Assembly: GCA_024280335.1 (NCBI GenBank)
Contig: JAJRQI010000058.1
Location: 1-59,962, forward strand
Source: Deltaproteobacteria bacterium
GTDB taxonomy: Bacteria; Desulfobacterota; Desulfuromonadia; Desulfuromonadales; Geopsychrobacteraceae
DNA length: 59,962 bases
Direction of reading: 5' to 3'
Part shown: one piece after another, positions 50,827-59,842 of the stretch
How the letters are laid out: every line of letters begins with the position of its first letter
How positions within the stretch are numbered: the stretch's first letter is position 1
Position numbers and translations under genes: made by a program
The notes under the pieces: generated by a model
Told to the model about the DNA's origin: nothing
What the model saw: the letters and a program-made list of their open reading frames with translations, nothing else
The model's database searches: none

Positions 50827-51744
50827 TTACCGTGCAGGAAACGTCAGGTTGAACTTTTGTTGCAGTTTGCTGCTGAAGCTTAAGCCCAGGTGAGCAGCTG
50901 TTCGCATATTGACGGCCAGATGTAATCTTTTTAGCGGGATTACCCCCGTTTTTCCTTGTGTTTTTTGTTGTTGGATTGTTTTTGCCAATTCTTCCCCCAG
51001 CCCGAAATTGTCTGGATACATGGAGAAAAGTGCGCCTCGCTGAACGTGGGTCGGCTTGCTGGAGCAGATGACCAGGTTTTTATTCCAGGCCTCCTGAAGC
51101 AGCATCGGCAGGACGATATCCTCGTTTGCCGTCAATTTGTCCAGCGGCAACCAGATCGCTATGCTGCGGCCACGGGCATTTTTTAACAGCTGGCGATACA
51201 GATGCATGGTTTCGCGCATGTCTTCAGCGGCAAACGCTTCCAGTTGCAGGTTGTTTTTTTGTGCCGCTTTTTCTGCGTAGGGGAGTAGCCAGGCATTGGC
51301 TTTGGGAGAGTAGACAACGAAAACCTGCTTGGCATCCGGGACCAGCAGCTTAAGCTGTGAAAAGAGTTGCTCAGGCTCGGTGGACAGGCTGATACCGGAG
51401 ACACCGTTAGGGATCAAGGGGAGGGCGCCGACGATTGTCGGCAGGGGCAGGTCAAGTTGCTGAACGGTCAGATACCCTCGTTTCCCCAGCGCAATAATCC
51501 CGTTGACCTGCGCGGCTTCCAGGCGTGAGCGCAGTTGTATTAAATCATGTTTTTTTGACAGTGAATAGAGGCGGTATTCGGCGGTTTTTTGTGATTGAAT
51601 ACCTTCAAGTATCGTCTGAAATATTGCTTTGTAAGGGCTGGAAACTTCAGGGTAGATAACCGCAATTCGGTCGATGGCCAAAGCGCCGTTGGTAACAGAC
51701 AGCAGCAGAAAACAGCTGACAAAACAGCGTTGCGCAAGACGCAC
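50827..51744 (-). CDS. Periplasmic ABC_sub_bind-type binding protein, orphan
   Basis: A binding protein of the ABC_sub_bind (PF04392-like) group: hydrophobic export signal ending in TNGALA, then two lobes (RIAVIYPEVSSPYKAIFQTI; NGIIALGKRGYLTVQ; AKQVFVVYSPKANAWLL; LFSMYPDNFGLGEELAKT). The start is uncertain. GTG 51744 puts the signal peptide at the N-terminus; the frame stays open to TTG 51900 but has no better ribosome-binding site. No ABC permease or ATPase is adjacent, so it probably delivers ligand information to the kinase next to it. Confidence 0.75.
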   Translation of the reverse strand: MRLAQRCFVSCFLLLSVTNGALAIDRIAVIYPEVSSPYKAIFQTILEGIQSQKTAEYRLYSLSKKHDLIQLRSRLEAAQVNGIIALGKRGYLTVQQLDLPLPTIVGALPLIPNGVSGISLSTEPEQLFSQLKLLVPDAKQVFVVYSPKANAWLLPYAEKAAQKNNLQLEAFAAEDMRETMHLYRQLLKNARGRSIAIWLPLDKLTANEDIVLPMLLQEAWNKNLVICSSKPTHVQRGALFSMYPDNFGLGEELAKTIQQQKTQGKTGVIPLKRLHLAVNMRTAAHLGLSFSSKLQQKFNLTFPAR

Positions 51745-52083
51745 TGCGAGGTTGTTGAAAGTCGCGAACCTGTGACTCCCCCCCCCTGGATCTACATTGC
51801 TATCGTAGGTTTTTGCGATCAATATCTTCACAACAAATGAATGGTTGGCGACAAGGTGCCTGAGGTTGAATGTTGGCTGATATTCAGTAACTGCAATCAA
51901 TTAATGAGCTGTTAAAATCCCACAGACCACCCGCAAGGTCAACTTTTTTGTCGACTCCTATTCAAGTGTTTTGGTGTAATTCAACGTGTTGCAGATTTGT
52001 GAATATCGAATAAGAATTGATCAATCTGTTGCAGTAGGTTAGGCTTTTGCGGACGGTTTCTCGATTCTTGCCTGGGTTGTTGC

Positions 52084-52611
52084 ATGACGGTTACAAAAAA
52101 TTTGCAGAATCAGCGCGGTGTCGCCTTGATTTTTGTTCTGGTTGCAGTGACTTTGCTCGGCTTGATGGCCGGAATTGCCGGCAGCAGCTGGCAAACCATT
52201 GTCCAACGGGCCAAGGAGCAGGAGCTGCTCTGGCGTGGCGGGCAGATTCGCAAAGCTATCGGCTTCTATTATAAGACCGCCCACGGCGGTGCTAAATCTG
52301 GTTATCCCGCTAGCTTTGAACAATTACTGAAAGATCCGCGCTTTATATCAACCAAGCGCCATCTGCGCCGCCATTATTTAGATCCGATCACCGGGGACGA
52401 TTGGGAACTGATTAAAACGCCGAACGGCCGTATCAAGGGCGTCCGCAGCCACAGTGACAAAGAACCGTTTAAAAAAGATAATTTCAGTAAAGAAAACGAG
52501 AAGTTAGTCGGTAAAATGAAGTATGCCGAATGGGAATTTATTTACCTTCCCAAAAAACAGCAAAAAACCTCAACGCAGCCACCGGGTCCCGTGATCAAAC
52601 CGGTAAATTAA
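52084..52611 (+). CDS. Type II secretion/type IV pilin-like pseudopilin
   Basis: A 175-residue protein with a prepilin leader: QRG followed by VALIFVLVAVTLLGLMAG. Cleavage would be after the Gly at about residue 12. Position +5 of the mature protein is Phe, where most pilins have Glu. The rest resembles GspG-like pseudopilins (GYPASFEQLLKDPR; LDPITGDDWELI). A basic, proline-rich tail follows. No other secretion genes adjoin it; PilD at 0.4 kb could process it. Loss of Glu5 is seen in some minor pseudopilins that cap the filament. Confidence 0.85.
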   Translation: MTVTKNLQNQRGVALIFVLVAVTLLGLMAGIAGSSWQTIVQRAKEQELLWRGGQIRKAIGFYYKTAHGGAKSGYPASFEQLLKDPRFISTKRHLRRHYLDPITGDDWELIKTPNGRIKGVRSHSDKEPFKKDNFSKENEKLVGKMKYAEWEFIYLPKKQQKTSTQPPGPVIKPVN

Positions 52612-52676
52612 AACGGTTTGCCGCTACTCCCGGGAGGGGCATTGTTATCTCCACTTGGTATCTCTACAGCTTGTAC

Positions 52677-52955
52677 CTAAGCCGGAAGCTGAAAGTCGGT
52701 ACCGGCAAACTGAATATTGCTGGAGTCGTTTGCTCGCGGTGGTGAAACCGCGTGAACGCCGCCGCAGTGCGGACAGCAGCCGACGAATGTCGTCAGCATG
52801 AATGCTTCGTTACAGCCCTGACAGTTGGTCTGCAGCGCGTTGGGTAGCGGCTTCTGGCGCAACACCCCGCCGTGGGCCTGATAAACGAATTCAACCAATT
52901 CCCTGCCTTCTGCAAAGGGTCCAGCCCCTGATCCGCAACTTGAACAACCTGCCAT
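52677..52955 (-). CDS. Small cysteine-rich zinc-ribbon-like protein
   Basis: A 92-residue protein with CSSCGSG at its N-terminus (C4, C7) and later CQGC and CCPHCGGVH, three CxxC-type pairs suitable for zinc or iron-sulfur binding. No signal peptide. GGAG lies 6 bases before the ATG on the minus strand. I recognise no named family. The full-length frame, the spacing of the cysteines and the ribosome-binding site support a real gene. Confidence 0.7.
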   Translation of the reverse strand: MAGCSSCGSGAGPFAEGRELVEFVYQAHGGVLRQKPLPNALQTNCQGCNEAFMLTTFVGCCPHCGGVHAVSPPRANDSSNIQFAGTDFQLPA

Positions 52956-53028
52956 ATCTCGCTCCTGTGATTGTGTTGTTGGTGAAGCCGGACTATAGCG
53001 ATTGTTTCTGTTGTTGCCGTTGACCTAA

Positions 53029-53054
53029 ATCAAAACCGGGCCGGAAACTCCGGC
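53029..53054 (-). terminator. Possible terminator of the M20 peptidase gene
   Basis: GCCGGA-AAC-TCCGGC (53040-53054) read on the minus strand is followed by CCGGTTTTGATTT. Short stem and mixed U-run; starts 19 bases beyond the stop codon. Confidence 0.5.
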
Positions 53055-53072
53055 TGCGGAGAAGTGAAAAAG

Positions 53073-54206
53073 TTACGCCCGCCGGATGATTTCGACCAGC
53101 AGTTCACTGACCTTGACCATATCTTCAACGCTGACCTGTTCATTGACCGTATGTACCTTGTCCATGCCGGTCGCTAGAATGACCATTTCGATCCCTTTGC
53201 CGTTGTAGATGTTTGCATCGGAACCGCCGCCTGCCGCGCGAATTTCCTGTGGCCGATCAAGGGCCTCGCCGGCAGCTCGGATGATCTGCAGGATCTCGGC
53301 ATTCTCATCGACCTGCATGATCGGAAAATCCTCGTGCAGTTCCAGGGACATGGCCGCACGCCTGGTTTCACCTTTGATGGTGATGGTTGCACGAGCAACT
53401 TCCTCTTCCAGAGCCCTGACCATCAATTCGGTCTGTCGGCGCAGCTTTTTAACGTCATGGCTGCGGATTTCACCCTTTAGGCTGACCTTGCGGGGCACAA
53501 TGTTGGAGGCCAGACCACCTTCGATTGTGCCGATATTGGCGGTAGTTTCATGATCGATGCGCCCGAGCGGCATCCTGGCGATCGCATTGCAGGCAATCTG
53601 GATCGCCGAAATCCCTTCTTCCGGGCAGACTCCGGCGTGAGCCTCGAGACCGAAGATGTCGACCTTGAAGCGGTTGGCGGCCGGTGCGCGATTGATGACG
53701 ATATCGATGCCGGTGGTGTCGAGAGCCACGCCGCGCTTTGCCGACAGGCGGGAAAAGTCGAGCTGCTTGGCACCGAGCAGACCCTGCTCTTCGCAGACGG
53801 TGACAACAACTTCCAGTGGAACGTGGGGGATCTGCTGCTCTTTAAGTACTTCAAGCGCTTCGAGAATTTCGACGATGCCGGCTTTATCATCGGCACCGAG
53901 AATGGTTTCTCCGGCACTGGTGAAGATCCCATCCTTCAGCACCGGTTGCACATTCTCGGCAGGCGTGACGGTATCCATATGTACTGAGAGGAGCAGCGGA
54001 TCGCCGGCTTTCCGGCCCTTGAGCCGGACAATCATATTGCCGCGCTCGCTGCCGATTTTTGGCCCGGCATCGTCGTATTCAACGCTGGCGCCCAGTTTTT
54101 CAAAGCGCTGTTGCAGATAGTCAGCGATTGCCGCTTCTTTGAAGGATGGGCTGTCAATTTCAGCCTGGCGAATAAATTCAGCGCAGACGCGTTGTCTGTC
54201 GATCAT
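53073..54206 (-). CDS. M20-family aminopeptidase (tripeptidase T-like)
   Basis: Cytoplasmic dizinc peptidase, 377 residues from ATG 54206 (GGAG 6 bases upstream). Zinc and catalytic residues are in LSVHMDTVTPAE, ILGADDKAGI, VTVCEEQGLLGA, ALDTTG and near the C-terminal MDKVHTVNEQ. The dimerisation domain (AHAGVCPEEGISAI) is intact. In-frame codons upstream to 54263 are not needed. Monocistronic; probable peptide recycling. Confidence 0.92.
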   Translation of the reverse strand: MIDRQRVCAEFIRQAEIDSPSFKEAAIADYLQQRFEKLGASVEYDDAGPKIGSERGNMIVRLKGRKAGDPLLLSVHMDTVTPAENVQPVLKDGIFTSAGETILGADDKAGIVEILEALEVLKEQQIPHVPLEVVVTVCEEQGLLGAKQLDFSRLSAKRGVALDTTGIDIVINRAPAANRFKVDIFGLEAHAGVCPEEGISAIQIACNAIARMPLGRIDHETTANIGTIEGGLASNIVPRKVSLKGEIRSHDVKKLRRQTELMVRALEEEVARATITIKGETRRAAMSLELHEDFPIMQVDENAEILQIIRAAGEALDRPQEIRAAGGGSDANIYNGKGIEMVILATGMDKVHTVNEQVSVEDMVKVSELLVEIIRRA

Positions 54207-54391
54207 AGACTGTCTCCTTTTGTTCACGGATTGATCAACATCACATGTTAGCTGGAACAACAAGCAGTAGCAATCTTTTCAGGGTACAGTTTTTTTGGAC
54301 ATGGGCAGTGCTGTAATGTTATGATCCGTTAATTCATAGTTGGCATCCGGCGGTAATTTCAGGGCGTGACGCTCGCATCTAGTTCTCTTTT

Positions 54392-55753
54392 ATGGTTTTT
54401 TTGATGAGTCTAAATCAAGATTTTCAACCACCTCGCTCCTTTCATGGCGCTCCTCCCCGACATCCGAAGCGGCGCTATTTCTCTATTGCTGCCGTACTGT
54501 TGATTGCTGTTGTTGCCATTGCGGTATTGTTGGCCGGCGACCCGTCTCCAGAACTGGAGGCGCGCACCACGCCGGTGGAAATTACCGCTCCGGTACCGGT
54601 CGTGCCACCGGCACCGGTCCGGCGCGAAATACAGAAGGTGGTGCAGTCGGGTGAAACCATCACTGCTCTGCTGGGGGAATATTTCACGCCGAAGGAAATT
54701 CACAATCTCAATATCCAGAGTCGTGAGGTTTTTCCCTTTACAAAAATCTGTGCCGGTCAACCGTATCGGATCTGTACCAGCGATGGTGAATTCGAGAGTT
54801 GCATTTACGAGATTGACGACGAAGAACAACTGATTATCAGTCGTGATCCTGAAGAGACACGGATGGAGCGATTGCCGATTCTTTACGATGTGCAAACGGA
54901 ACTGGTGCAGGGAACCATCAAAACCAGCCTGTTTGATGCGGTAACTGAAATCGGTGAAAATCCCGAACTTGCGATTGCCCTGGCAGATATCTTTGCCTGG
55001 GATATCGATTTTATTCTCGATTTGCGGGTCGGCGATACCTTTCAGGCGTTGGTCGAAAAACGTTTTCGCGAAGGAAAATCGGCTGGTTACGGCAAGGTTC
55101 TAGCTGCTGAATTTATCAACCGGAAAAAGGTTTTTCGGGCGATTCTCTATCAGGATGGCAAACAAAAAGCCTCCTATTATGATGAAGAGGGGCAGAATGT
55201 CCGCAAGGCTTTCCTGCGGGCGCCGCTCTCCTTTTCACGGATCTCATCCGGTTTCAGCATGAAGCGTTTTCACCCGATCACCAAAACCTGGAAATCCCAT
55301 CCCGCCATCGATTATGCCGCTGCCCCGGGGACGCCGATCAAGACAGTCGGTGATGGTTCCATCACCCGGATCGGTTACACCAAAGGCAACGGCAATTTCA
55401 TTGAAGTGCGCCATAGCAACGGTTACAAAACCCTCTACCTGCACATGAAGGGCTTTGCCCGCGGGATGAAGCGAGGGAAGCGCATCTCGCAGGGGAAAGT
55501 CATCGGTTACGTCGGCAGCACCGGTCTGGCGACCGGCCCCCATCTTTGTTTCCGGATGAAGAAAAATGGCCGGCCGGTCAATCCCTATCGGGTCAAGGTG
55601 CCGGCGGCTAAAGCGGTCGCAAAAGCAAATATGACCGCTTTCACAAGCCTTGCGGCACCGCTACTGGCACGTTTTGAAGAAAGCCGCGCTGCTGAAAAGT
55701 TGGCCAAAGCAGAGCAGCAGGAAGGTGTATCGGTTATTGAGTCGGCCCAATGA
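54392..55753 (+). CDS. M23-family (LytM) cell-wall endopeptidase-like protein
   Basis: A 453-residue membrane-anchored murein hydrolase-like protein. One transmembrane helix (about 30-48), proline-rich linker, LysM/OapA-like region (about 80-130), then the M23 domain (about 295-395): HPAIDYAA gives the HxxxD zinc pair, LYLHMKGF the catalytic His, and GPHLCF stands where HxH is usual. The third zinc ligand is therefore Cys (codon TGT); zinc may still bind, but activity is uncertain. It overlaps the AOR gene by 4 bases. A second ATG at 54404 is possible. Confidence 0.88.
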   Translation: MVFLMSLNQDFQPPRSFHGAPPRHPKRRYFSIAAVLLIAVVAIAVLLAGDPSPELEARTTPVEITAPVPVVPPAPVRREIQKVVQSGETITALLGEYFTPKEIHNLNIQSREVFPFTKICAGQPYRICTSDGEFESCIYEIDDEEQLIISRDPEETRMERLPILYDVQTELVQGTIKTSLFDAVTEIGENPELAIALADIFAWDIDFILDLRVGDTFQALVEKRFREGKSAGYGKVLAAEFINRKKVFRAILYQDGKQKASYYDEEGQNVRKAFLRAPLSFSRISSGFSMKRFHPITKTWKSHPAIDYAAAPGTPIKTVGDGSITRIGYTKGNGNFIEVRHSNGYKTLYLHMKGFARGMKRGKRISQGKVIGYVGSTGLATGPHLCFRMKKNGRPVNPYRVKVPAAKAVAKANMTAFTSLAAPLLARFEESRAAEKLAKAEQQEGVSVIESAQ

Positions 55754-57489
55754 ACGGCTGGCACGGTCGACTGCTCAATGTTGACTTAACCCACCGCCGA
55801 ACCTGGCCGGAAACGCTCCCGGCCGAATGGTTGCAAACCTACCTTGGTGGTCGTGGTCTCGGCATCCGCCTGATGCGCGACTATTATCAGCTTGACCCTT
55901 ACTCAGCAGAAATTCCGCTGATCTTTGCTGTCGGCCCGCTCTGTGGTACCCCGGCGCCGACCGCTGCTCGTTTGAGTGTTGTCTCCCGCTCTCCTTTGAC
56001 CGCCACCATCTATGATTGCTCTGCCGGCGGACGCTTCGCCTGGCGTTTGAAGGCCGCTGGTTTTGATGCGGTTAAAATTGTCGGCCAAAGCAGCGCGCCG
56101 GTGGTGCTGAAGATAACCCCGCAAGGGGGTGAGTTGTTGCCGGCAGAGAAACTCTGGGGATCGACCGTCGGCGCAACGGTCGCCCAACTGGATTCGCAGG
56201 GGAGTGTTGCTGCAATCGGCCCCGCCGGTGAAAATCGGGTCCGCTTCGCCAACATCATGATGGGCGAGGGCAACTCGGTCGGCCGCGGTGGGCTCGGCGC
56301 GGTGATGGGCGCGAAGCAGCTTAAGGCACTGCTGGTTGCCGGGAACCTGAAGGTGGAAATCACCGACCGCGAACGGTTTGACGAAGCGCGCCGCGATATC
56401 CTTCGCCTGTTCAAGGCTTCACCGGTGATTTATGGCGATCTGGGGATCGCTGAATATGGTACTCCGGCGTTGGTCGATCTGATGACGCAACGACGGATGG
56501 CACCGACCGAGAATTTCCGTAAAACCATCTTTGCTGCCGCCGATCAGTATTCCGGACCAGCGATTCGCCGGCAATATCAACCGAAAAACCACGGTTGCTA
56601 CGGCTGTCCGATTCAGTGCAAAAAGAGCACCCAGGATGGCACGCCGTTGCCGGAGTATGAAACGGTTAACCATTTCGGCGCCTTAAACGGCATCAGCGAC
56701 CTGCGCTCGATCATCAATTCGAATAACCTCTGTAATCAATTGGGGATGGATACCATTACTGCCGCCGCCAGCCTGTCGGCCTGGGGGGAGATCCGTGGCC
56801 GTTTTCCGCGTGCTGAAGAGGTCGGTCCGCTGCTGGAAAAGATTGCGCTACGCAGCGGCAAAGGGGACCTGCTGGCTGAAGGAGCGCAGCGGCTGAGCCG
56901 ACAGTTGGGAAAGCCGGGATTGAGCATGAGTGTCAAAGGGTTGGAACTGCCGGCCTACGATCCGCGCGGCGCTTACGGCATGGCGTTGGCGTATTGCACC
57001 AGCAATCGCGGCGGCTGTCACCTGCGCGCCTATCCGATCTCCCACGAAATCCTCCGCAAACCGGTGCCGACCGATCGTTTCGACTTTGCCGGCAAAGCGC
57101 GAATTATCAAGATTTCTGAGGATTGCAACGCTGCTATCGATTCGCTGGTTGCCTGTAAATTCTCTTTCTTCGGCGCCAGCCTCGAAGAATATGCGGAACT
57201 GCTTACGGCAACCACCGGCATTGAATATTCGCCGCAGAAGCTCAAAGAGATCGGGGAGAGAATTTATCTGACCGAGCGTTTTTACAATCTGCAAAACGGT
57301 TTCAGCGCAGCGGATGATCAACTTCCATCCCGATTTTTCAACGAGGCCGGCAGTAGCGGCGATGGCATCGAGGTGCCGCCGATCGATCGTTTGCGGTTTG
57401 ACGAAGAATTGCAGAAATACTACCGGATTCGCGGGCTCGACGAGCAAGGTTTCTTTGTTGCTGATAACTGGCTGGAGCAACAGCCATGA
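55750..57489 (+). CDS. Aldehyde:ferredoxin oxidoreductase (tungsten-type)
   Basis: Oxidises aldehydes to carboxylates with ferredoxin, using a tungsto- or molybdo-bispterin and one [4Fe-4S] cluster. Over 579 residues: AOR N-domain (residues 1-205; YLGGRGLGIRLM, GPAGENRVRFANIM) and the C-terminal domains with the cluster cysteines GCYGCPIQC and the later SLVACKF. GMDTITAA and YDPRGAYGMAL are family signatures. It starts inside the M23 stop (ATGA) and its stop overlaps the class II aldolase. Direction of use (oxidation or acid reduction) is not shown. Confidence 0.92.
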   Translation: MNGWHGRLLNVDLTHRRTWPETLPAEWLQTYLGGRGLGIRLMRDYYQLDPYSAEIPLIFAVGPLCGTPAPTAARLSVVSRSPLTATIYDCSAGGRFAWRLKAAGFDAVKIVGQSSAPVVLKITPQGGELLPAEKLWGSTVGATVAQLDSQGSVAAIGPAGENRVRFANIMMGEGNSVGRGGLGAVMGAKQLKALLVAGNLKVEITDRERFDEARRDILRLFKASPVIYGDLGIAEYGTPALVDLMTQRRMAPTENFRKTIFAAADQYSGPAIRRQYQPKNHGCYGCPIQCKKSTQDGTPLPEYETVNHFGALNGISDLRSIINSNNLCNQLGMDTITAAASLSAWGEIRGRFPRAEEVGPLLEKIALRSGKGDLLAEGAQRLSRQLGKPGLSMSVKGLELPAYDPRGAYGMALAYCTSNRGGCHLRAYPISHEILRKPVPTDRFDFAGKARIIKISEDCNAAIDSLVACKFSFFGASLEEYAELLTATTGIEYSPQKLKEIGERIYLTERFYNLQNGFSAADDQLPSRFFNEAGSSGDGIEVPPIDRLRFDEELQKYYRIRGLDEQGFFVADNWLEQQP

Positions 57490-58646
57490 TCCGTCAGCTC
57501 CGCAAATATGCTGACAAACTGCAACTCGACGGCAGCGCGTTGCCGCAACAGACCGCCATTCTCGCCCAAGATGATCGCTTGCTCAGTTTCGGTGCTGAAG
57601 CACTGCTGCCGCTCGGCCAGGCGGTGATTGAGCGGCTTAATGTTGTCTCGCTGGTCGTCGCCGCACCGCCGCTGCCGTTACTGGAGATCTTATTGCGGCG
57701 GCTGGCGGAAGATGCGCAGACCCTGATCCCGCAGGATACGGAAACCAGAACCTTTCTGCATGATATTCCGCTGGTTCGTAAAGAAGAGTTTTCGATTGAA
57801 AATCCGCAACGAATTGTCGAACTGCTCGGGCAGCGCAAAGGGGTTCTGGTCGAAGAGGTCGGGATTCTGGCGACCGGCAGTGTGACCGTTGAGCAGGCCT
57901 ACATTAATTACTCCTCGGTTTATCATGCCCTGTTCGTCAAATTGTTGCTGATGTTGTTGGTCGATGCGCCGCCGACAGCAATAGAACTGGATCTTCTGCA
58001 GCCGCTATTGAAACAACTGCAGCAACCGATTCCGCTTCGACTCGATGACCTGTACCGTGGACCGCTGTTGGGGAAAACCGCGATTCTTGAAGCTATCGAC
58101 CAGGTCGGCAAGCGTACCGTTGAGCTGAAACTGGTCGATTCATTTTTCGGCAACATCTCCTGCCGTCTGGCAGAGCAGGTTTTTATCTCCCAGTCAGCGG
58201 CAAGTCTCGATGCGTTGCCCGGTTGTATCGATCTGGTGCCGAACGATAATTCCAGTACTGCCGGAATTACCGCATCGAGTGAATTGATTGCCCATCGAGC
58301 GATTTTTGCGCAAACCGCGGCCAGCGTGATTCTGCACGGGCATCCGAAATTCACCGTGATCTTCAGCCTGTTATGTGAAGAAACCGCTTGTAAAATTTCC
58401 GATTGTTGGAAAGATTGTGATAAAATTAGATACTTAGGCACTGTCCCGGTGGTGGCGGGTGAAGTCGGAGCAGGCGGCATCGCTAAAAATGTGCCGCCGG
58501 TGATCGGGGATGGTATCGCCGTGGTTTACGGCCACGGGGTCTTCGCTACCGGAAACGACGATTTCCGTCAGCCGCTAGCAACAATGATTACCTTGGAAAA
58601 TTGGTGCCGACGCGAATATCTGCATCGGCTGACAAATCGCAAGTAA
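57486..58646 (+). CDS. Class II aldolase/adducin-domain protein
   Basis: A 386-residue protein. The C-terminal half (about 205-375) is a class II aldolase domain: DSFFGNISCRL, VILHGHPKF with two zinc-type His, and VVYGHGVFATG with the third. The first ~190 residues form an unrecognised helical domain. Overlap with the AOR gene (ATGA) suggests it makes or uses an aldehyde handled by that enzyme; substrate unknown. The TPR gene follows 20 bases later. Confidence 0.85.
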   Translation: MIRQLRKYADKLQLDGSALPQQTAILAQDDRLLSFGAEALLPLGQAVIERLNVVSLVVAAPPLPLLEILLRRLAEDAQTLIPQDTETRTFLHDIPLVRKEEFSIENPQRIVELLGQRKGVLVEEVGILATGSVTVEQAYINYSSVYHALFVKLLLMLLVDAPPTAIELDLLQPLLKQLQQPIPLRLDDLYRGPLLGKTAILEAIDQVGKRTVELKLVDSFFGNISCRLAEQVFISQSAASLDALPGCIDLVPNDNSSTAGITASSELIAHRAIFAQTAASVILHGHPKFTVIFSLLCEETACKISDCWKDCDKIRYLGTVPVVAGEVGAGGIAKNVPPVIGDGIAVVYGHGVFATGNDDFRQPLATMITLENWCRREYLHRLTNRK

Positions 58647-58666
58647 ATGAAATGTCAGGAGAACCT

Positions 58667-59797
58667 GTGAGCTATTCAGAGAATAATTCAACCGGCAGCG
58701 AGAATGACAGCAGACCGCTTTCGATTATCGATATCTCAAAAAAAGGCCGGCAGAAATTCCGCTCGCGGCGCTATGAAGAGGCTTGCGAACTGTTCAGCAG
58801 TGGACTGCAACGAGAACCTGATAATCCCTTTCTACTTTCCGGCATGGGCGATTCCTGCCGCGAAATCGGTAATTATGAGGAAGCGGAACATTGCTACCGC
58901 CGCTTGCTTGCTGTTGATCGGAATAACCTGTTTGCGCTGCGCGGTTTGGGCGATGTCTGTAAAAAACTAGGGCGGCATCAGGAGGCGATTCGTCTTTGGA
59001 AACAGTATCTTGCGCTGCGTCCACGTGATAAGCATGTCATGACCCGGATCGCCGATAGTTGCAAGGCGTTGATGCAGTTTGACCGGGCTGAAGAAGCCTA
59101 TCTGCAGATCATTAAATTCGACCCGCAGGATCGTTTCGCCTTGACCGGTATCGCTGATCTTCAACACCGCCTTGGTAAGGATGCCGAGGCGATCCGCTAT
59201 TATGAAAAGGTGCTTGAATTTGATCAGAATGAACTGCATATCCTGACGATTATCGGCAAGCTCTGCTGGCGGATCAACGATTTTGAAAAAGCCGAAAACT
59301 ATTTTCGCCGGGCGTTAAAAATTGATCCGCAGAACCCCTATGCGCTCTATGGGCTTGGCAACTGTTATCGCTGGCATCGTCAGTACCAAAAGACCATCGA
59401 TATCTGGAATGAAATCCTCAAATTTTCTGAGGGGAATAAAACCCTGCATTCGCGGATGGGTGATTGCTTTGTCCATCTGGGTGACCCGGCGTCAGCAGAA
59501 AAATCATATCAGCGGGCGTTGGCGCAAGGATACGACCGTTTTGCCATGGTCGGTCTGGTGCGACTGTATTGTGAACGCGATGATTGGGACAAGGCTGCCG
59601 ACTGTTTCTGGTCGCTGGTGGCCAAGGAAGAGAATGCCGATCTACAACTCGAAGAGCTGAGCAAGCGCTTTGTGCGTTCGGGGCAGCGTGAACTCATGCT
59701 CCATTTCTTTCGCCAGCTATTGGCTTCAGAACAGAGCGAAACAGTCGTTTGTGAAGAAATCCGCAGCTTGCTGAAAAAGTTACAGAAAAACGATTAA
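58667..59797 (+). CDS. TPR-repeat protein
   Basis: A 376-residue protein made almost entirely of tetratricopeptide repeats (about eight; consensus pieces such as RRYEEACELFSSGLQREPDN, GNYEEAEHCYRRLLAVDRNN and RQYQKTIDIWNEIL). No signal peptide or enzyme domain. GTG 58667 is preferred because AGGAG lies 5 bases upstream; ATG 58652 in frame is weaker. Last gene of the M23-AOR-aldolase operon. Probably a scaffold; partner unknown. Confidence 0.85.
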   Translation: MSYSENNSTGSENDSRPLSIIDISKKGRQKFRSRRYEEACELFSSGLQREPDNPFLLSGMGDSCREIGNYEEAEHCYRRLLAVDRNNLFALRGLGDVCKKLGRHQEAIRLWKQYLALRPRDKHVMTRIADSCKALMQFDRAEEAYLQIIKFDPQDRFALTGIADLQHRLGKDAEAIRYYEKVLEFDQNELHILTIIGKLCWRINDFEKAENYFRRALKIDPQNPYALYGLGNCYRWHRQYQKTIDIWNEILKFSEGNKTLHSRMGDCFVHLGDPASAEKSYQRALAQGYDRFAMVGLVRLYCERDDWDKAADCFWSLVAKEENADLQLEELSKRFVRSGQRELMLHFFRQLLASEQSETVVCEEIRSLLKKLQKND

Positions 59798-59842
59798 GAT
59801 CAGCGGTGTCCGTATGGTTCTTGTTGGTGACTTAGGGCGATC

